The notes below the pieces were generated by a model. The model was not told where the DNA came from and ran no database searches. It worked only from the letters and a program-made list of their open reading frames with translations. The translations under genes were made by a program, and so were the position numbers. A DNA stretch of 7,019 nt. Origin: CADCTB01 sp038231955. GTDB taxonomy: Bacteria > Actinomycetota > Acidimicrobiia > Acidimicrobiales > AC-14. The stretch spans positions 1 through 7,019 of the forward strand of contig JBBSIS010000166.1 in assembly GCA_038231955.1 (NCBI GenBank). Direction: 5' to 3'. Position 1 is the stretch's first letter. The number at the start of each line of letters is the position of its first letter. Shown one piece after another: positions 6,362-7,019 of the stretch.

Positions 6362-6607
6362 TCAGGCGGGGGTGAGGAGGTGTCGGTGCTCCTCGACCTG
6401 GCCGTCCAACACCTGGAGCTGAATCCCGCGCTCGATGTCGACGGTGATGATCTGGGCGACTGCTGGGTCGGCATCCTCGCAGCCGACGACGGCGTACTGG
6501 CCCGCAATGGGCACGAAGCCGGACCGGACATCCTTCAAGCGTGTCCAGAGCCGCCGGTCGTCGTGCATGGTCATGAAGTCGACCCAGATATCGTAGTCGG
6601 TCGTCAT
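6362..6607 (-). CDS. 81-residue protein of unknown function, upstream of the integrase
   Basis: ATG 6607 is preceded by a strong Shine-Dalgarno, GGAGGA, at 6616-6611, which decides the start although the frame is open further upstream. A possible -10 (TAGCCT, 6630-6625) would give a very short leader. The product is acidic: M-T-T-D-Y-D-I-W-V-D-F, W-T-R-L-K-D-V at 21-27, I-A-G-Q-Y-A-V-V-G-C-E-D-A-D-P at 34-48, and a beta-rich tail with V-D-I-E-R-G-I-Q-L-Q-V-L-D-G. I see no helix-turn-helix, membrane segment or signal peptide, and I do not recognise the family. It stops 34 bases before the integrase ATG on the same strand, so the two form an operon that reads away from the attachment core. That place is often held by excisionases or directionality factors, but nothing in the protein itself shows such a role. 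Confidence 0.72.
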   Translation of the reverse strand: MTTDYDIWVDFMTMHDDRRLWTRLKDVRSGFVPIAGQYAVVGCEDADPAVAQIITVDIERGIQLQVLDGQVEEHRHLLTPA

Positions 6608-6681
6608 CGGTCCTCCGCATGTCAAGGCTACCCCTGACGCCGCCGGCCAGCGTTGGGGATTGGCGCACCAAAGTAGATGGC

Positions 6682-6750
6682 CAAAAGCCCTTCCGAGGCC
6701 CTCCCGGCCCTCACACAGGTGGTCACGTAACACTGTGACCAGGGCTTTTG
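6682..6750. repeat. nested inverted repeats between att core and integrase operon
   Basis: An outer perfect 10-bp pair, CAAAAGCCCT (6682-6691) and AGGGCTTTTG (6741-6750), encloses an inner perfect 6-bp pair, GGTCAC (6721-6726) and GTGACC (6735-6740). The inner right arm directly abuts the outer right arm. A 9-base direct repeat (GGCCCTCCC / GGCCCTCAC, 6697-6714) fills part of the interval. The structure begins five bases from the tRNA half. It may be binding sites for integrase or a directionality factor, or a control element of the integrase operon; the sequence alone does not decide. Confidence 0.55.
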
Positions 6751-6754
6751 CTAG

Positions 6755-6796
6755 CGCCCCCGGCAGGACTCGAACCTGCGACGCACGGTTTAGGAA
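6755..6796 (-). other. 3' half of tRNA-Arg(CCT), probable attachment-site core
   Basis: On the minus strand this reads as tRNA from the anticodon loop onward. It has loop TTCCTAA (anticodon CCT), 3' anticodon-stem strand ACCGT, variable loop GCGTC, T-stem GCAGG, T-loop TTCGAGT, T-stem CCTGC, acceptor 3' strand CGGGGGC, and discriminator G at 6755. CCA is not encoded. The bases before the loop (CAGCGAGA) do not pair with ACCGT and contain no D-arm or acceptor 5' strand, so no complete tRNA is present. Tyrosine integrases often use this 3' half as the core shared between element and host, and one is encoded just downstream. The anticodon assignment rests on loop alignment. Confidence 0.8.
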
Positions 6797-6854
6797 TCTC
6801 GCTGAGGGTGTGTCGTTGAGAGCAACGAGCGCAAAGAGGCTGGTCAGGCATCCA

Positions 6855-6886
6855 TGCCCCCCTGGCGGGGGGCACCCGTGAGGGTG
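6855..6886. repeat. two tandem GC-rich hairpins
   Basis: TGCCCCCC (6855-6862) and GGGGGGCA (6867-6874) make an 8-bp perfect stem with a TGGC loop. It is followed by CACCC (6873-6877) and GGGTG (6882-6886) with a GTGA loop, sharing two bases with the first. There is no run of T on either side, so a standard intrinsic terminator is not indicated. It may be a U-less terminator or a protein-binding or single-strand structure near the attachment site. Confidence 0.5.
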
Positions 6887-7019
6887 AAACTCTGCAGGTG
6901 CCCGTCCTGTCGAGCCCGGATCCTCAGTGGTGCCGTGAGCCCGTAGGTCAGACTGGCGCCGGGGGCCGACAGGCATCCTTGATTGTGCTGCGAGCACGTG
7001 TGTCAGATTCTCGACACGA

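Larger units (their letters stand above)
6608..7019. other. gene-free stretch with attachment core and repeats
   Basis: No convincing gene lies here. From left to right it holds the short upstream region of the 81-residue gene, nested inverted repeats (6682-6750), the tRNA 3' half (6755-6796) and two tandem hairpins (6855-6886). It also has three short direct repeats: TGAGGGTG (6803, 6879), CAGGCATCC (6845, 6970) and GTGTGTC (6808, 6998). The direct repeats could be integrase arm-type sites but are short enough to be chance. The density of symmetry fits an attachment region of a tyrosine recombinase. Confidence 0.5.

Noticed and set aside
6660..6881. 73-codon plus-strand ORF containing GRTRTCDARFRNLA
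   Set aside because: That peptide is the familiar false translation of the strand opposite a tRNA T-arm and anticodon region.
6608..6997. Upstream extension of the 81-residue ORF
   Set aside because: It would read through the tRNA fragment and repeats, and a strong Shine-Dalgarno marks ATG 6607 as the start.
7000..7017. GTGTC / GACAC inverted repeat at the right edge
   Set aside because: Only five bases per arm, well within chance for this length.
1..7019. CRISPR array, insertion sequence or rRNA
   Set aside because: No regularly spaced repeats, transposase motifs or rRNA segments were seen on either strand.

Overview
The window is high-G+C DNA. Codons end mostly in G or C, several genes have ATGA overlaps or leaderless starts, and the toxin-antitoxin families are common in actinobacteria. 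This suggests an actinobacterium, or a mobile element living in one; the exact taxon cannot be read from the sequence. The content is accessory: a tRNA-targeting tyrosine integrase with an att-like tRNA fragment, two toxin-antitoxin (TA) modules, DNA-binding proteins and a pRiA4b ORF-3-like protein.

Layout, left to right. (1) On the minus strand, 167-1797 holds a helix-turn-helix gene followed by a pRiA4b ORF-3-like gene. A good promoter, with an inverted repeat inside its spacer, lies at 1836-1868. (2) On the plus strand, 1907-2101 encodes a small excisionase-type HTH protein. (3) On the minus strand, 2157-3769 is a complete AbiEi/AbiEii TA pair with a 4-base overlap. It has an apparently leaderless promoter bracketed by a 9-bp inverted repeat. 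(4) The 226-base divergent gap 3770-3995 carries that operator and the remains of a small ORF. (5) On the plus strand, 3996-5091 is a VapB45/VapC45-like pair whose toxin frame is broken. (6) On the minus strand, 5175-6607 holds an 81-residue unknown protein followed by an integrase with one frameshift and one in-frame amber stop. (7) From 6608 to 7019 there is no gene. This stretch contains nested inverted repeats, the 3' half of a tRNA-Arg(CCT) (probable attachment core) and two tandem GC-rich hairpins.

Together this looks like the integration and maintenance end of an integrative element. The integrase would recombine at the tRNA 3' half, and two divergently transcribed TA modules would stabilise the element or act against phage. 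The HTH and pRiA4b-like pair is an uncharacterised module beside them.

Four reading frames are interrupted: the HTH gene, the small ORF at 3811-3945, the VapC45-like toxin and the integrase. In each, coding resumes cleanly after the lesion. This means either a recently decaying island or sequence with uncorrected errors, which cannot be decided from the bases alone. I found no clearly new system. The least explained parts are the HTH/pRiA4b pair, the 81-residue protein beside the att core, and the interrupted small ORF.
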